DNA of 64,000 nucleotides, taken from the NCBI RefSeq assembly GCF_003672135.1, contig NC_039512.1:13966874-14030873 (forward strand), given 5' to 3'. This DNA is from Ooceraea biroi. Taxonomy: Eukaryota; Arthropoda; Insecta; Hymenoptera; Formicidae. The notes under the pieces are model-generated. The model was not told where the DNA came from. It did not search any database and saw only the letters and a program-made list of their open reading frames with translations. A program made the translations under genes and the position numbers. Below are positions 20,818-31,303 of this stretch, piece after piece (within the stretch, counting starts at the first letter, position 1; every line of letters starts with the position of its first letter).

Positions 20818-21160
20818 AACGAGCAGACTTGTTCCAAATCTAAGGGTAAAATCGACCTTAGTCGTTGACCCTACAGACGGAACTCACAGTCAGCTCGACT
20901 CAAGTTTTGAGACCGAGTGTCTAAAATTTTGAGAGGCGTGTGTTACGCCCTTCCCTCGAGCTCACGGAGCTCTGGACGTAACAGACCCTAAATTTAACGA
21001 GCAGATTTGTTCCAAATCTAAGGGTAAAATCGACCTTGGTCGTTGACCCTACAGACGGAACTCGCAGTCAGCTCGACTCAAGTTTGAGACCGAGTGTCTC
21101 AAATTTTGAGAGGCGTGTATTACGCCCTTCCCTCGAGCTCACGGAGCTCTGCACGTAACA
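20818..21160. repeat. Tandem duplication of the LTR 3' tail
   Basis: Two copies about 178 bp apart (20818-20983 and 20996-21160) share AACGAGCAGA, GGTAAAATCGACCTT, GTTGACCCTACAGACGGAAC and TACGCCCTTCCCTCGAGC. Each ends in CGTAACA. Confidence 0.9.
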
Positions 21161-21439
21161 ATATGTATGGGCAGCTTTCAGGTCCCCATTTTTTTCATCT
21201 TGTGGTTACTTCACCTTTTCGTCTCTCGTGTGACTATATGAACACGCAGACATTGTTTTTCGTTTCTCTTTGCTTACATCGTCGAAATATATAATTATTG
21301 TAGACAACTTAAGACACTTATTTTAAAGACAACAATTAATAAATAAAGGCTAACTATTCCGTTCGCAAATACATAAAAAGAACTAACACTAAAAACATTA
21401 ATCGGACGTAATCATTCCGCATTAGAATGTTGCGAAAAA

Positions 21440-22108
21440 TATATCTTCCATTATTAAAACAAGGGAGCACGTCAAAGTCATGACGCTATCGCTTTCCCGC
21501 TTTTTTATACTCGAATGCATTTTTTGCCGAAATCTCGGCAACCAGGAAAGATATCGACTTCATTTAAAAAGCACAATATTCTTCATAGTCTGTAGTAGTA
21601 TGATAGCCGCATTAGACTTTTGCGAAAAATATATTTTCGATTATTAAAGCGAGAGAGCTCCACGAAGTCGACACGCTATCGCTCGCTTTCCCGCCTTTAT
21701 CTACTGCATTTTTTGTTACAATCTCGGCAACCAGGAGAGGTATCGAGTTCTTTCAAAAAGCACAATATTCTGCATACTCTGCAATAATATGATAGCCTCA
21801 TCAGAATTTTGCGAAAAATATATCTTCGATTATTAAAGCGAGAGAGCGCGTCGAGTCGAGACGCTATCGCTTTTCCGCCTGTTTTATAATCGATGCATTT
21901 TTTGCTGAAACCTCGGCAACCAGCAGAGATATCGACTTCTAACAAAAAACACAATATTATGCGTACTCTGTGCTAATGAGAAAGCAGCTTTAGAATTTTA
22001 TCAAATCTCTACATTCTTTTATTAAAGCGAGAGAGCATGTCGAAGTCGCGACGCTATCGCTTTTCAACCTTGTTTATACTCCAATTTTTACTTTCATCTC
22101 GGCAACCA
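21440..22108. repeat. ~190-bp satellite array, segment 1
   Basis: Monomers repeat every 189-190 bp (markers TTATTAAA at 21451, 21641, 21830 and 22019). Each has AAAGCGAGAGAG, GACGCTATCGCTTT, ATCTCGGCAACCA and GAGATATCGACTTC. The array breaks after GGCAACCA at 22108, where the 12-kb EnSpm-like element is inserted, and resumes at 34345. It is preceded at 21161-21440 by AT-rich sequence with no gene. Confidence 0.9.
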
Positions 22109-22419
22109 CACTGCAAATCCAAGTGTGTTATTTTTACACATTTTAGGCATGTTATTAGCTGTAGACACTTTTTACACATTTTACCGTGTGTAAATTAAGA
22201 ACACATGTGAAGTGTGTTATTTCAATGCATCGTGCGTGTTGTTTTTACACGTTGTATGCGTGTTTATATTGAATAATTTTCGCCAAAATTAGACGTGTTC
22301 GACAGCTGTATTAATTTTGTGAATAATGTTATATAACTAATACAATTTCATTTCATTAATAAAAATTATTGTTTTTCTACTGTAATGTGTAATATAATAT
22401 ATTTTAGTGTCGATTTTAT

Positions 22420-22905
22420 TCACTCTATTAATCTTACCGGAATATTAGCATCGCTGATAGCTGTTTGTATAACCTCAATCATTGCCGAAGGTTCTTCGTA
22501 TATGATAGGAATGTCCAGCGTGATAGACTCGTTCTCCTCCCTAAGATTATTGCGAGTAGTTACCGATGTATCGAAATCACTTATTGTTAGTTCTGCAGGT
22601 AGGGCGATAAAGAGAAACGAAATTTCTTCTTTATCAGGAATTTCTTCATTACCGTCGATGTCGCACAGACGATTATTCTTATCTGGATCTCATTTTTGTA
22701 GTACAATGGATTTTCCTTTCACTGTCGCCAGCAACAACGGGTCTGTAGCTGCCGATGCTAATAAAGCTCTGCTTACGGCAGCTACGTCTGTCTCGTTTGG
22801 TTGATTTATATATCGGATACACTTGCATCTTTCACCAAAAACGCAGTACACTTTTTTTCCATTTTGTACGATAAAATGTATGACACATTCACATAAGATT
22901 CGCAC
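22420..22905 (-). pseudogene. Unrecognised ORF with one internal stop, near the EnSpm end
   Basis: The minus-strand frame from 22905 to 22420 spans 161 codons plus the stop and is interrupted by a TGA at 22690-22692. Both halves look protein-like (NETDVAAVSRALLASAATDP, then EEIPDKEEISFLFIALPAEL and SAMIEVIQTAISDANIPV). The second half is acidic and continues in the same frame, so the stop is probably a recent mutation. No domain is recognised. It lies downstream of the other minus-strand genes of the transposon and may be a third gene or an exon. Confidence 0.4.
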
Positions 22906-23520
22906 TTTTTAATCAAGAATTAACACAAGCAGAGAACTGACCGGCGTATGAAATGTCCTTGTAGAAACAAAATAGGATCTCGATTTGTATTACTACGCGC
23001 TCGGCCAACGGTGGCGCCGCCACTTTCACAGGACTCACAAATATTAACACGCTTAAACTGTGTTGCTTTTTTCCGTATTATTTAACGCTCGTGCGTTATT
23101 ATCATTGTGTGTTGCATCGTACAATATGTGTAACAGAGTACTTTGTGTGGTTATTTAACACACTTTATATGTGTTCCAATTAACGTGTTACTGATGGGTT
23201 GCGTCGAGAAGTGTGTACACCATCTAACCATATTAAAATTACACACTTACGTGTGTTGCAAAATGAAAATTCCAATTCAAGTGTATAGTTTCAACACAGC
23301 AGTTATTCAGTAAACACTGATAAAAAGTTTTACGCCATTTTACTGTGAAAATCGGTGGTCATTTTTAACCACCGATATACGCTGGTAAAAAACATAGGTA
23401 TTTGTAATTTTACTTCAAGACGTTAAAGTTACCATTGGAATGAAATCAAGTTTCCATTAAGGATAGTAAATTTACTTCTGTAGGAAATGACATCAAATAA
23501 CTGAGTATTTGGAATAAATA

Positions 23521-23808
23521 TTGTTTATTAGGCGTAAGTATATCGATGGCCGGCCGAGTGCGCGAACTGTCCTGGCTGAACAATCGGGAAAGACTCAGCT
23601 CGAAGACGACGAATCGTCATTTTCAATATCGGGCGTTGCTAAGGCGGCAAACAGATCTAAAAAGGTGTTGATTTCAGCCGCGGAAACTATTCGTAACATC
23701 AAACGCTGCGCGCTTACCGGCAGCGCGCTTTTAACAATCAAGCGGCGAGGATTAAACACCGCGGTATCATCAAATATCCAAAAACGCTATACTTCTAATA
23801 TGAAATAA
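23521..23808 (+). CDS. Unrecognised short ORF, low support
   Basis: About 95 codons with a mixed, fairly protein-like composition (TQLEDDESSFSISGVAKAAN, ISAAETIRNIKRCALTGSAL). It is on the strand opposite to the transposon genes and begins without an ATG. It could be a captured fragment or chance. No family is recognised. Confidence 0.2.
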   Translation: MFIRRKYIDGRPSARTVLAEQSGKTQLEDDESSFSISGVAKAANRSKKVLISAAETIRNIKRCALTGSALLTIKRRGLNTAVSSNIQKRYTSNMK

Positions 23809-23893
23809 CAATTATCTGGTGATTAGTATTTTTACTGTTTTACTGTAATTTTCTTAAAGAATTTCAATATCTATAAATGTAAAGATGCTAGCG

Positions 23894-24178
23894 AATAATA
23901 CTCCTAATTCTGGTATTATTACTATTTGTTCCAAAACTTAATATAGGAGCATAAGTTGAATGTAAGAAGAGAGTGACAGATAAACAAAAGCTTTCATAGG
24001 AGGTGAAAATTGGAAGGAAACATAAAGGCATTTACGCTTCTGTTACATTTCGTTATCCGAATTTTCGTCTCCTAGAAGCTTTATTTATCACTTCTGTCAC
24101 TCTTCTTACAGTCGACTTATGCTCTTATATTCCTTTTGGAACAAACAGTAACAATATCAGTATTAGAAGTATTATTAT
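23894..24178. repeat. Foldback repeat, ~140-bp arms
   Basis: The left arm (AATACTCCTAATTCTGGTATT..., GAGCATAAGTTGAATGTAAG) is the reverse complement of the right arm (CTTACAGTCGACTTATGCTC, ..., ATACTGATATT). It is probably a short MITE within the EnSpm-like element. The rest of 24180-24980 is AT-rich without genes. Confidence 0.75.
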
Positions 24179-24979
24179 AACGCTCCGATTTTTAGTTTCG
24201 CCAGGATTTCTGAGGAAAAAGAAAGAAAATATCAAAGGTAAAGGAAAATTAAAATATGTTTATTGCTATGTTGATATATGAACATAAACTAACTTTGAGT
24301 TCTATAAAATATAACTTTTAAAAATATTAATATTTTATATATAATTATTATTATGGTTAACCGTACTATTTTCAAAAAATAAATATTATTTAATATTAAT
24401 AATATTAAATAAATATTATTATATAAAGTATATAAATATTCCGTACAGGTTTGCTAATCTAATATAAACTAAGTTTTAGTTTCAAAATAAAATATTAACA
24501 GATCGAAAAAAAACTATAATTGTTTACTATAATACGTTCTGTGTTTACTATAATGGAATGTATTATATATAGTAACCAACATATTTCAAGACAAACTAAA
24601 AAATACTTTTAGCATAAAATTAAGATCGAAGTAATATATTTATACAAAGTAATAAATATTAAAACATATACATCTAGTAACATTGTAAATATATAGTTGA
24701 AAAATTGACCTTCGCCAATATCTTTGTAAAAAAAACTCTGATCAGGGCAGTGTGAACTTTGGATTAATTTTTTGAAATGAAAAATAAAGAACATTTTCCT
24801 TATAAATAAGTTTACACTTCCCTGATTAACAAAACTAACTGTTCAACTAACGGTTCAACAAAACTAACTGTTTTAAACTAATTCAACAAAACTGTTTTAA
24901 ACGGTTTCAACTAATAAAAAAGAAGATATTTTTTAAAATAAAGACTGACAAAATGTATAAAAACTTAATATGGAAAGTA

Positions 24980-25227
24980 TTACTTTAATTTCATTATTAG
25001 TTTTATTACTTTTGTGGCAGTTCTATTTTTATTTCTCCTTGTTTTAGATTCTTCGTCAGGGTTAATTTTCAAATAGTACCGCTGTACCATCTCCAACGTA
25101 TTAGACAGCTCCGTAGGATATTGAAGGCACATGACATAATATAGACCGAAGGCACATTGCCATGCCTGCATGAAAGTGGTGAATTCTTGGAAAAATTGTT
25201 TTTCCACAAAAACTTTAAAACAATTTC
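24980..25227 (-). pseudogene. Last exon of the EnSpm accessory gene (SAMD3-like)
   Basis: An acceptor ATAATTTCAG precedes 25227, and the exon reads to a stop at 24980. It contains FTTFMQAWQCAFGLYYVMCL, ELSNTLEMVQRYYLKINPDE and a basic RRNKNR tail. The phrase about a family of long uncharacterised animal proteins annotated as SAMD3-like is from memory. It belongs to the gene whose upstream exon is at 29414-30582. The intron between them received the LINE at 25280-28978, whose target duplication lies within this intron. Since the upstream exon has stops, the gene is dead. Confidence 0.55.
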
Positions 25228-25429
25228 CTGAAATTATAGTATTTTTATAATTCAGTATAGCATATCTAATTTCGGTACCTTTTTTTTTGTAGACGTGAGG
25301 AGAAAACAATGCTATTACACACCCCTGGTCGCTCAACGGCAAACCGCCGACCGACACGGGGAGTGTGGGACTCACCCAGGACCCATGCTGGTCCACTGGG
25401 CATACCCACTAAAAACCCCTCCGGATGTA

Positions 25430-26231
25430 CAGGGTGGGGAAAAATTATTGGTCAAGCTTTCGCCAGTCGATTCTACTCGTCGAGATCGCCAACATTGCAT
25501 CATAAACATGGTGCCGCAAAATTAACTTTCAAGGTCATTTTCAATGTCAAATTTTTTTATTGGCTTAGTCGATTCTACTCGTCGAGCTGAACAAAATTCT
25601 CAAAGGGACCATATACCGGAAATCAATATTTCATAGAGAAATTTTCGTGTGAAGTGTTTTTGCCTGAAATTTCAAAACAATCGATTTTTATAAAGTCAGA
25701 AAATAAATCTGATGCTTATAAAGTTCTTTGAAAAGCTCTCGAGGTAAGCTACAAGACTGTATAATGAGAAATAAAGAGATCCATTAAAAAAGAAAAGTTA
25801 ACCTTCACATAACCTTGACAGGTGCACCCAAGGTCAAATCAGTGGCAGCATCTTATGTCCCCCTTGAAGTCATAAAACTTTTGTAAGAAACATTTTTCGA
25901 TACAAGATTTGGTTTATGTGTATACTTAAATTATAAAACAGTATACTTTGGAACGCTGTAACTCACTGAAAAATGGTCCAATTGCAAAAAACAAAAAACC
26001 GTTGTATTCGCCTCATTATCAGCTACAACTTTCATTTAGAGAGAAAAATCAACTTCCATTTTAAAAAATGGCCGCCATGATGAAATCTCTAAAATGGGGC
26101 CATCTACAATTAAATGGATAATGCTATCATCTTGCCCCCTTCGAACCAAACGACTTTTGTCTGAAACATTTTTCGATACAAGATTTGGTTTTCGAGAAAA
26201 ATCAATGCGTTACTTAAAATGGCTCACCCTG
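25430..26231. mobile_element. Hybrid TA element with two unlike ends
   Basis: Flanked by TA (25428-25429 and 26232-26233). The left ~299 bp (CAGGGTGGGGAAAAATTATT... to about 25728) is nearly identical to the left inverted repeat of the element at 9760-12160. The right ~400 bp (ending ATGGCTCACCCTG) belongs to the family of 3769-5598 and 1625-1778. No coding capacity. Only the terminal CAGGGTG is common to both ends. It sits in the 3' untranslated region of the LINE. Confidence 0.85.
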
Positions 26232-26275
26232 TATATAAATATATCCATTAACACAAGATCCAGAGGCCAATAGGG

Positions 26276-28950
26276 CTATCCTGGGTCGCCATTCCTTCTC
26301 GGTGGATTCGGAGCCTGTCGTAGACGTTCCGCCTCTTCCTTCGCACGCATCAAAGCACTACAAAATGTTGAGAGTGCTGACCACACCTCCCGCCGGCTTA
26401 CCGTCCCTTCCAGGACGGCAGCCAGCGAGAGGGGGCGGCCAAGCACTCCCTTCAGCACATCCCTCTCCGCAATCCAAGCGGTACACTCCATCAGGGTGTG
26501 CTCCGATGAATCGGAGACCGCTGGGCAATAAAAGCATCTCGCATTCGGGACTTTCCCAATTCTAGCTAAATATGTCCCAAAGCAACCATGTCCAGTAATA
26601 ATTTGCGTCATATGGAAATGTAGAGATCCCCAGTTTCTCATCATCCAGTCATTCATACATGGTAGTATAGCTAGCCGAGTGTGCTCACCCGCAATTCCAT
26701 CTCCTCCTAACCATGTCTCCCATTGCGGACGCGTCTCCACTCCCTCCTCCATTCGTATGTTATCAACATCCGACAATGTGGCATTGCCACCGCGTCTCAT
26801 GTCCCTAACTCTTAAGAAAACTCTTCTTCTCTCCGCGGCCACTAGTGCCCACAGAGGGGAACGAGCTAGCAAAGTCACGGCTGCGAAAGAAGCCGTTCTA
26901 TAAGTAGAGCACACCCTGATGCAAATATCTCGCTGGAAGCCCCGCAGTAACCTTCCCGACTTGGCCGAAGCATCCAGAGCAGGGCTCCAGATAGAAGCCC
27001 TGTACAAAATCACCGCTGTTACTACGTTCGCATATAATCTGCGCTTACTCTCGTTAGGACCCCGAAGATTAGGCATTAAACGGCATAATGCCCGAGACAC
27101 CCCGGTCGCCTTGGCCCCTACACGGCGAAAATATTCCTCAAAGTTTAAATGAGAATCCAGCCAGACACCCAAGTACCTAACTGACGGTTGCATCCTAAAG
27201 CATTGATGTCTAATGCGTAACACTGGATTAAAATCAGGGCGAGCTCGACCCCTGAAAAGAACAGCCTCCGTCTTATCCACGGCCAGACTAAGCCCGAGTG
27301 CATCTACGCGCCTCAAAATTACGACTAACTGCGCATTCATTCAGATCAGGGCTTCGTCTATAGTTTTAGCCTCCGCCAGTACGAAAATATCATCCGCGTA
27401 GCATAATATAGTACACCCGGGCTTAGCCCTCATCTCAATTACAAAATCGAATGCAATATTCCATAGTAGAGGGCCCAGCACAGAACCCTGTGGGACCCCC
27501 TTTTCCATTTTTCTATGCCGGATGCGCCCATTGCATCCCACAAATTCAAAAAACCGTTGGTGTAAATAACTGTCTATAATTCGACGGATATAATCGGGGA
27601 ATCCTTTCCTTTCTAATGCCCATCTAATAGATTCCCACGGTAGTGAATTAAAGGCATTCTGAATGTCTAAACCAACCCCCATTACAAAACCCCCCTTTGA
27701 TGTAGTTCGTTTAATGAACGATACCGCTGCATCTAGAGCATCCAGGGTGGAAAAACCTTCACGGAAACCATATTGAGCCTTTGACAGTCCAGCCCGGGGA
27801 TTGTCCTTCATGAAATCCTTCATGCGGGTGACTAGAATTCTCTCAAAGATTTTCCCTATGTCATTTATCAAACAAATAGGGCGTGCCTTTACTGCGTTTC
27901 CCGGAATCACTTCACCCTTTGGCAATAGAACTAGTCTGGCCAGCTTCCACGGAATAGGGAAGATACTATCCCGCAGACATGCAGTAAAAACTTTAGCCAG
28001 CACCTCAATATATATTAGGTGCTTTTGTCCAAACTGATAGTGGAAGCCCGTCAGGGCCAGGCGCAGAGCTGCCCCCTTTCTTGTTAACGCAAGCTCCACG
28101 AACCTTCTGTACGGAGACGGCGTCCGCCTCCCTAAATGCGTTCCAATCTCTCCACAGGGCAGCCGGGTCATGCTTCTCTCCCTCAGGGAAGAGTGAAGAG
28201 ATCAAATTCTCCAGAACATCCAAACTGAGTGTCTCGGAAAGAGCCGGTGACGAGCACCGAAACTTCCCGAGCACCAGCTTATAGGGTAGGCCCCAAGGGT
28301 CTCGGTTGACGTCTCTGATCAGTTCGGACCACGACTCGGCCTTAGCCCTTCGAATTTTATCCCGCAGGCGGTTCCTTGCCAGACGGTAAGCCTCATGCAG
28401 CTCCTCCACTTCCAGCTCCGACCTTCGTCTGCGTCGCGCACGTTTCCATCTACGAAGAGCCGCAATACATTCCCGCCTTGACGCCGCAACCTCTTCATTC
28501 CACCAATGGGCGGAAGTGCGAGGGGAGACGAACGCCCGCCCTACGCGCCGCCATGTTACATGCTTCCGTCATTGCGTATCCCACCCAGGATACCATAGAG
28601 TCAACCGCGCGGGCTTCGTCAAAAAATGTAGCTTTAAAATCCAAAGATGCTTTAAAAATTGGTTCGTCGAAGGTTTTAAAAGTCCATGCGGGATAATGTC
28701 TACGCCTGCGATCTATTAGGTCATTACCAGGTAAATTTCCTTCGACGAGTGAGAATCTAATATACCTATGATCAGATAACGACTCAACATCATCCAGGAC
28801 CCTCCACCCCCGACAGATAGATGCCAACGCCGGAGAGGCCAAGGAGAGATCAACTATCGACATCCCCTGCGGCCTAACACAAGTAGGTGTATTACCAATA
28901 TTCAGAACTCTGAAATCTAGGGCCGCTAGCATACCCTCTAGAATTGATCC
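26276..28950 (-). pseudogene. LINE ORF2: endonuclease remnant, reverse transcriptase, zinc knuckle
   Basis: Domains in order on the minus strand. The C-terminal endonuclease ends with SIVDLSLAS and SDHRYIRF (28932-28495). A linker with APGPDGLPLSVW follows (28409-28005). The reverse transcriptase (28171-27341) has GLDIQNAFNSLPW, PQGSVLGPLLWN and the catalytic CYADDI. The C-terminal region (27340-26276) has a CCHC-type knuckle CFYC...HTLMEC. Breaks are a frameshift near 28535, a 2-base slip in an AT run near 28018, and an in-frame TGA at 27341-27343. The EN-RT-knuckle order fits the R1 group. It is not inserted in rDNA here. Confidence 0.88.
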
Positions 28951-29413
28951 CCTCTTGTTCGTCCGCGGTCCTCCCCAATAATTTCGGTACCCTAATAATG
29001 TGAGGGGAAATTGTAATGAAAATATTAAAATGGAATATTTTTTTAGTTTTTGAGTACAATAAAATGGAAGTTAATTATAGTACAATTTTTTTAAACTGCA
29101 TTTACGTTATCGAGAAATTTTATATTATTGATGTATTATCGAATCAATTATTTCTGCAATGTAATTGTTGAAAGTGTTTCGATATCGTGAACATAGAGTA
29201 GAACTAAACAGTTTTTTAGTAGTTTTTGCGCTTAAAATGATGGTGGAAAAACTATACTCTTTCTTCCTTCATCATTTTTTCATTAGAAGCTTATAGCATG
29301 CAATGAGAAATAAGATTCATAGGAAGTGAAAAATTGTAAATAGTGGAATTTTACCAATTAAAACGATACAGGGAGCATTTATTTGAAGTTCCTCAACTAT
29401 ATTAATATTATCA

Positions 29414-30582
29414 TCATCCTGAAACAAAGTGAAGGTAAGTATAGGTTGCAGAATATGTGCGCCTCAAAATTTTTACCTTGATTTTATAAAACATTTTTTC
29501 AAAATCCTCTTTGAAATATAATGTGAAAAATCTCAATGATTGGATACAATAGTCTTCATTATTATTCAATTTTAGAAACTTGTTCTGAATTGCATATTCC
29601 ACTATTTTTGTAGACTTTTCCTCCATAATTCTCGGTAGATCTTCTAATGTTTTAGATGTGAGTTTATTGAAGTGAAAGATAATACTTTTTAGTTGGAAAA
29701 GAATTGGAAAGTTTTGTTTTACATCACTCAAAGAGGGTGGATTTTGAAAATCCTCTAAGAACTTGCGTTGCTCTATGTAATGACTTTCCATCATATTTTG
29801 AAAAGACTCTTCGTCATAAGTTTCTTCCCAATTATCTTCATTACTTGTTGATGTAGTAGGAGAAGGTAAATCTTGATAATTAGAACAACCTGCCATTACA
29901 TGCAATTTCCGTTTTTTAGCTTGAATTGTTTCAGATTTCTCTGCAGATCATTTGCTTTCTATCCGTTTTAAATAACAGCAGCGTTCTCGAAATTTATGGA
30001 ACATTGTACAAGATCTATCTCCCAAAATGTGTCCATCTTCATCTTTGTCCATAAAAGTTTCAGGGTACTTGAGTATCATTTCGGAAGCAATCTTTTTAAG
30101 TATTTGATTTGAAACGTTTTTTTTAATCTGTCTAACATCATTAACAAATATGTGACAGATCTCAGTAATAACGCTTTTATTTCTTATGCCTTCTTCACAT
30201 GTTTTCAGCATATCTAATGGAACTTTATTCCAAGATACTTTATAATCCATCCAATTGAAGTTTTCTTCAGGATTGATATTAATTATCTCGATGATAGATT
30301 CATTTTGTTCTTCATTTGAAATAATTGCCACATTTTCCTTATTTTAATAGTTTATATTTACGTTCGGATCAATAAAATAGTTGTCGGGTAGAGTAATTAT
30401 GTCGGAGTTTTCATTAGTTGTGATCGAACATGAATCAGATTTTTCATGCCCAAAAACTTCGTCTTTTTCTAAAAGGATGAATGTCTCATTCTTAATTAAT
30501 AACAATACCTCATCTTCGGTTACTGGTGTTCCGTCAGATTCTAAAACTGGGCTATTTCCATTTATGCCTAATTTTTTAGATG
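29414..30582 (-). pseudogene. EnSpm accessory gene: CIDE-N-like and SAMD3-like exon
   Basis: Behind an acceptor GATTTTTTCAG the exon starts at 30582 with KKLGINGNSPVLESDGTPV, then EDEVLLLIKNETFILLEKDE. This resembles a CIDE-N/PB1-type ubiquitin-like fold. A segment follows with WNKVPLDMLKTCEEGIRN, QILKKIASEMILKYPETFMD and DRSCTMFHKFRERCCYLKR, then an acidic stretch to 29414. The whole exon is one frame broken by TAA at 30344-30346 and TGA at 29948-29950. The C-terminal exon is at 24980-25227. The gene accompanies the CMC transposase at 31304-33785 on the same strand, so it is probably the element's second protein. Its function is not known to me. The domain calls rest on recalled motif shapes. 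Confidence 0.5.
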
Positions 30583-30665
30583 CTGAAAAAATCGTTATAA
30601 AAACTTTTTATAAAAAAATTACCAATAAAATAACAAACCTTGCAATATTAAATTCTCGTATATAT

Positions 30666-31006
30666 TGTTGTGTCCGGGGTGGTCACCCGGTACAGCAAGA
30701 GGCCGCTCAGCTGTCTCGGCTGCGTGTCATCGGATCGGCGGGTCGGAAAGAGATGCACGTTGCTAGATGCGTCGCCAAGGAGAGTAAACAAGAAGAGAAG
30801 AGGGAGGAGTCGAAGCTGGACCTCGGTCGAGACTAGACGTGATAACATTGTCACATATATTATAGAGAATTTTGTTTCGAGCAGCTTAATAAATAGTCGT
30901 TCCGTGTTAAGAGAAAAGTGTGTGTTTTCTCTTGCGAAGCGCGATCGCGAATCGGGTGCGTGAGCGCGACCGAAGCGTGAGCGGCCGATTACGTTCGGGC
31001 GCAACA
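30666..31006. mobile_element. Solo LTR, 341 bp
   Basis: It begins TGTTGTGTCCGG and ends GGGCGCAACA, and ATAT flanks both ends (30662-30665 and 31007-31010). It is much richer in GC than its surroundings. AATAAA near 30888 could be its poly(A) signal. No internal retroviral-type genes remain, so it is a recombined solo LTR in the intergenic part of the EnSpm-like element. Open frames through it on both strands are incidental. Confidence 0.8.
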
Positions 31007-31303
31007 ATATTTTCATTTTTCGCAATTGTTACAAAGGCCTTTTTTCCTCCTCCTTTTGTCCACACTTTAAAAAGATGCATAGCGTGTTTCAAAATAACTG
31101 AAAAATAAATACAAAGAAACCAAGTAACTGTGACCTAACGTAATTAAAACTGAAAATGCAAAACATTACAGATAAATTTAAAACTCTTTGAAAGGTGAAG
31201 ATTTGAAATAAAATAAAGGATTGCTATCAATTTTTTGCATTAAGACAGTTTCAGGAGAGGTAAGGTCTTTATAATTAATGAATACTTTTATATTATTCTC
31301 TAT

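Larger units (their letters stand above)
18862..21160 (+). mobile_element. LTR-like unit, TGTTACG...CGTAACA, with ATAT duplication
   Basis: It begins TGTTACGTCCAG and ends GCACGTAACA. A perfect inverse CTGGACGTAACA also occurs at 20972-20983. ATAT flanks both ends (18858-18861 and 21161-21164), a 4-bp duplication expected for Ty3/gypsy-type integration. Inside are two ~108-bp direct repeats (19201-19410), a TATAAAA box (19493) and an unrecognised ORF (19942-20562). The 3' tail is tandemly duplicated (20818-20983 and 20996-21160). No reverse transcriptase is present. It may be a very long solo LTR or a non-autonomous LTR element. Confidence 0.6.
25280..28978 (-). mobile_element. 5'-truncated R1-like non-LTR retrotransposon with 13-bp target duplication
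   Basis: A perfect duplication TAATTTCGGTACC flanks it (25267-25279 and 28979-28991). On the minus strand it ends in a poly(A) run (T run at 25280-25288). The 5' end is truncated inside the endonuclease domain (first codons WGGPRTNKRG). The 3' untranslated part was later hit by the TA element 25430-26231. About 2.9 kb without that insert. Truncation, poly(A) and duplication are classic target-primed reverse transcription marks. Confidence 0.93.

Noticed and set aside
23521..23808. Host gene on the plus strand inside the EnSpm-like element
   Set aside because: No ATG, no splice support and no recognised motif. It is retained only as a low-confidence ORF.
26276..28978. Site-specific R1 insertion in ribosomal DNA
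   Set aside because: The flanks are an intron of a transposon gene with a 13-bp duplication, and no rRNA sequence is present.
30381..31108. Plus- and minus-strand ORFs across the solo LTR
   Set aside because: The LTR boundaries and ATAT duplications explain the GC-rich open frames. Opposite-strand reading at 30381-30582 is the complement of the CIDE-N-like exon.
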